DNA from: Hymenobacter baengnokdamensis
GTDB taxonomy: Bacteria; Bacteroidota; Bacteroidia; Cytophagales; Hymenobacteraceae
DNA: 64,000 nt
NCBI RefSeq assembly: GCF_008728635.1
Contig: NZ_CP044285.1
Coordinates: 3,844,001-3,908,000, forward strand
Direction: 5' to 3'
Positions within the stretch are counted from its first letter, which is position 1, and the number at the start of each line of letters is the position of its first letter. The notes under the pieces are model-generated. The model saw only the letters and a list, made by a program, of their open reading frames with translations, was not told where the DNA came from and did no database searches. The translations under genes and the position numbers were made by a program. Below, in pieces: positions 62,845-64,000 of this stretch.

Positions 62845-63693
62845 ATGCTTCTTATCCGCCACGGCCAGCCTGGGCACGAAAAACCTGGCATCGTTCTCGA
62901 CGGCCAGCACTACGACGTTAGCGACTTCGCCGAAGACTACGATGAGCGCTTCTTTGCTACCGATGGCTTGCGCCGCCTGGCCGCTTTCGTGGATGTGCAG
63001 CGTGAGCTGCTGCTGCCCGTACCGGCAACCCAGCGGCTGGGCCCGCCGGTAGCGCGGCCATCCAAGATTGTGTGCGCCGGCCTCAACTACACCGACCACG
63101 CCCAGGAAATGGGCCTGCCGCTGCCGACCGAGCCCGTTATCTTTCTAAAAGCCCCTTCGGCGCTGACCGGCCCCAACGATGCGATAATTTTGCCCAAAAA
63201 CTCGGTTAAGACCGACTGGGAAGTTGAGCTGGCAGTCGTTATCCGCAAGCGGGCGGCCTACGTAGATGAGGCCGATGCGCTAAACTACGTGGCGGGCTAC
63301 GCGCTGCTCAACGATGTATCGGAGCGCGCCTATCAGCTGGAGCGCGGCGGCACCTGGGACAAAGGCAAGGGCTGCGACACCTTCGCGCCGCTGGGCCCCT
63401 GGCTGGTTACACCCGATGAGCTGGCCGACCCCGCCAACCTGCGCCTCTGGCTGAAGGTAAACGGCGAAACCTACCAGAGCGGCAGCACAGCCAACCTCAT
63501 CTTTGGGGTGCCCTACCTCATCAGCTACATCAGCCAGTTTATGACGCTGCTGCCCGGCGATATTGTTTCGACGGGCACGCCCGCCGGCGTGGGTAGCGGT
63601 CGCAAGCCGCCCCGCTTTCTGGCCCCTGGTGATGTAGTCGAGCTGGGGATTACGGGCTTGGGCGTGGCCCGCCAGACCGTTCGCTCTTTTTGA
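62845..63693 (+). CDS. Fumarylacetoacetate hydrolase family protein
   Basis: Cytosolic metal-dependent hydrolase/lyase of the FAH fold, 282 residues. Motifs: KIVCAGLNYTDHAQEMGLPLP, VIFLKAPSALTGPNDAI, the metal-binding DWEVELAVVI, VSERAYQLERGGTWDKGKGCDTFAPLGPWL, GDIVSTGTPAGVG. Members near this wording act on 2-keto-3-deoxy sugar acids (e.g. 2,4-diketo-3-deoxy-L-fuconate/rhamnonate) or ureidoglycolate-type substrates. Within a pectin cluster, breakdown of rhamnose- or uronate-derived keto acids is the reasonable guess. Specificity is unproven. Confidence 0.92.
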   Translation: MLLIRHGQPGHEKPGIVLDGQHYDVSDFAEDYDERFFATDGLRRLAAFVDVQRELLLPVPATQRLGPPVARPSKIVCAGLNYTDHAQEMGLPLPTEPVIFLKAPSALTGPNDAIILPKNSVKTDWEVELAVVIRKRAAYVDEADALNYVAGYALLNDVSERAYQLERGGTWDKGKGCDTFAPLGPWLVTPDELADPANLRLWLKVNGETYQSGSTANLIFGVPYLISYISQFMTLLPGDIVSTGTPAGVGSGRKPPRFLAPGDVVELGITGLGVARQTVRSF

Positions 63694-63832
63694 CTTGTCG
63701 GCTCCCACGTCGGTTTTATCTTGCGTGGCCTATCCTTTATACTGACTGCTATGATTACACCTATCGCACTGCCTCAGCGCCCGGCGCTACCCCTCGTCCA
63801 GCATTCCATTTCCCACCTATTTTCTTTTTCCC

Positions 63833-64000
63833 ATGAGGTTACTCATACTTCTGTGGCTGTTCGCAGCCAGCTCGGCTACGGCCCTGGCCCAATCGCGGCA
63901 GGTGGTGGTATCGGCTGATGGCACCGGTAACTACCGCACTATTCAGGCCGCCCTCGATGCCGTTCCCAAGGGCAACCATACGCCCTTTACCATTTTTGTG
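63833..64000 (+). CDS. Pectinesterase, N-terminus only (continues beyond window)
   Basis: The first 56 residues, open to the window edge. Signal peptide (MRLLILLWLFAASSATALA) and then VVVSADGTGNYRTIQAALDAVP, the unmistakable opening of carbohydrate esterase family 8 pectin methylesterases, which demethylate pectin so that polygalacturonases can act. The active-site Asp pair lies outside the window. It follows the FAH gene by 139 bp on the same strand. Confidence 0.88.
   Translation, partial: MRLLILLWLFAASSATALAQSRQVVVSADGTGNYRTIQAALDAVPKGNHTPFTIFV

Overview
The window looks like chromosomal DNA of a high-GC Bacteroidota, most probably Hymenobacter or a close relative. The support is direct: a type IX secretion sorting tail, a TonB receptor paired with a DUF4249 lipoprotein, a BatB/BatC pair, DUF3078, Bacteroidota-type -7 boxes (TAnnTTTG) in front of several genes, few Shine-Dalgarno sites, and many GC-rich intergenic inverted repeats. 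Genus assignment is inference.

Layout. 1-5.2 kb: an amidase lipoprotein (cut by the window edge), a tiny membrane protein, an MFS exporter, an ArsB-type permease, and a small membrane protein behind a 22-bp palindromic operator. 5.2-10.6 kb is an accessory patch: a broken small gene, a 125-bp MITE abutting its parent-type IS630 element, and a large MmeI-like single-chain restriction-modification enzyme. 10.6-11.5 kb: two tiny genes and a tRNA(CAU) split after its anticodon by a 280-nt group I (IC3-like) intron, the most unusual object here.

11.6-28.5 kb: HAD phosphatase, site-2 protease, pgk, a double-length D-Ala-D-Ala-ligase-like protein with a PASTA protein beside it, a T9SS cargo protein, a nucleotidyltransferase pair, rhodanese, RecQ, a guanine-deaminase-like enzyme, RidA and GyrB. 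28.6-29.0 kb: tRNA-Arg(TCT), tRNA-Pro(TGG), tRNA-Ser(GCT), each ended by a clear hairpin. 29.2-47 kb: BatB/BatC, thiolase, a MORN-repeat secreted protein, an Lgt-like protein with an extra beta-rich tail, topoisomerase III, a di-heme lipoprotein, an EamA transporter, a BtuB-like receptor, DUF3078, an acyltransferase and a carbonic anhydrase.

47-52.5 kb is one leftward unit: response regulator, histidine kinase, TonB receptor, DUF4249 lipoprotein, which together look like a sensed uptake system. 53-57.6 kb holds nucleotide biosynthesis genes: pyrB behind a leader with a terminator, then pyrC, then overlapping purE-purK whose protein sequences look proteobacterial. 57.8-64 kb: a PAP2 phosphatase and the start of a pectin/rhamnogalacturonan locus (GH28, GH105 with an extra C-terminal domain, a FAH-family hydrolase, and a pectinesterase cut by the window end).

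Dispersed intergenic repeats belong to at least two families (CGTCATGCTGAGC-type and CTTGCGAGCGCAGCGA-type), plus several single-site inverted repeats that probably also end transcription.
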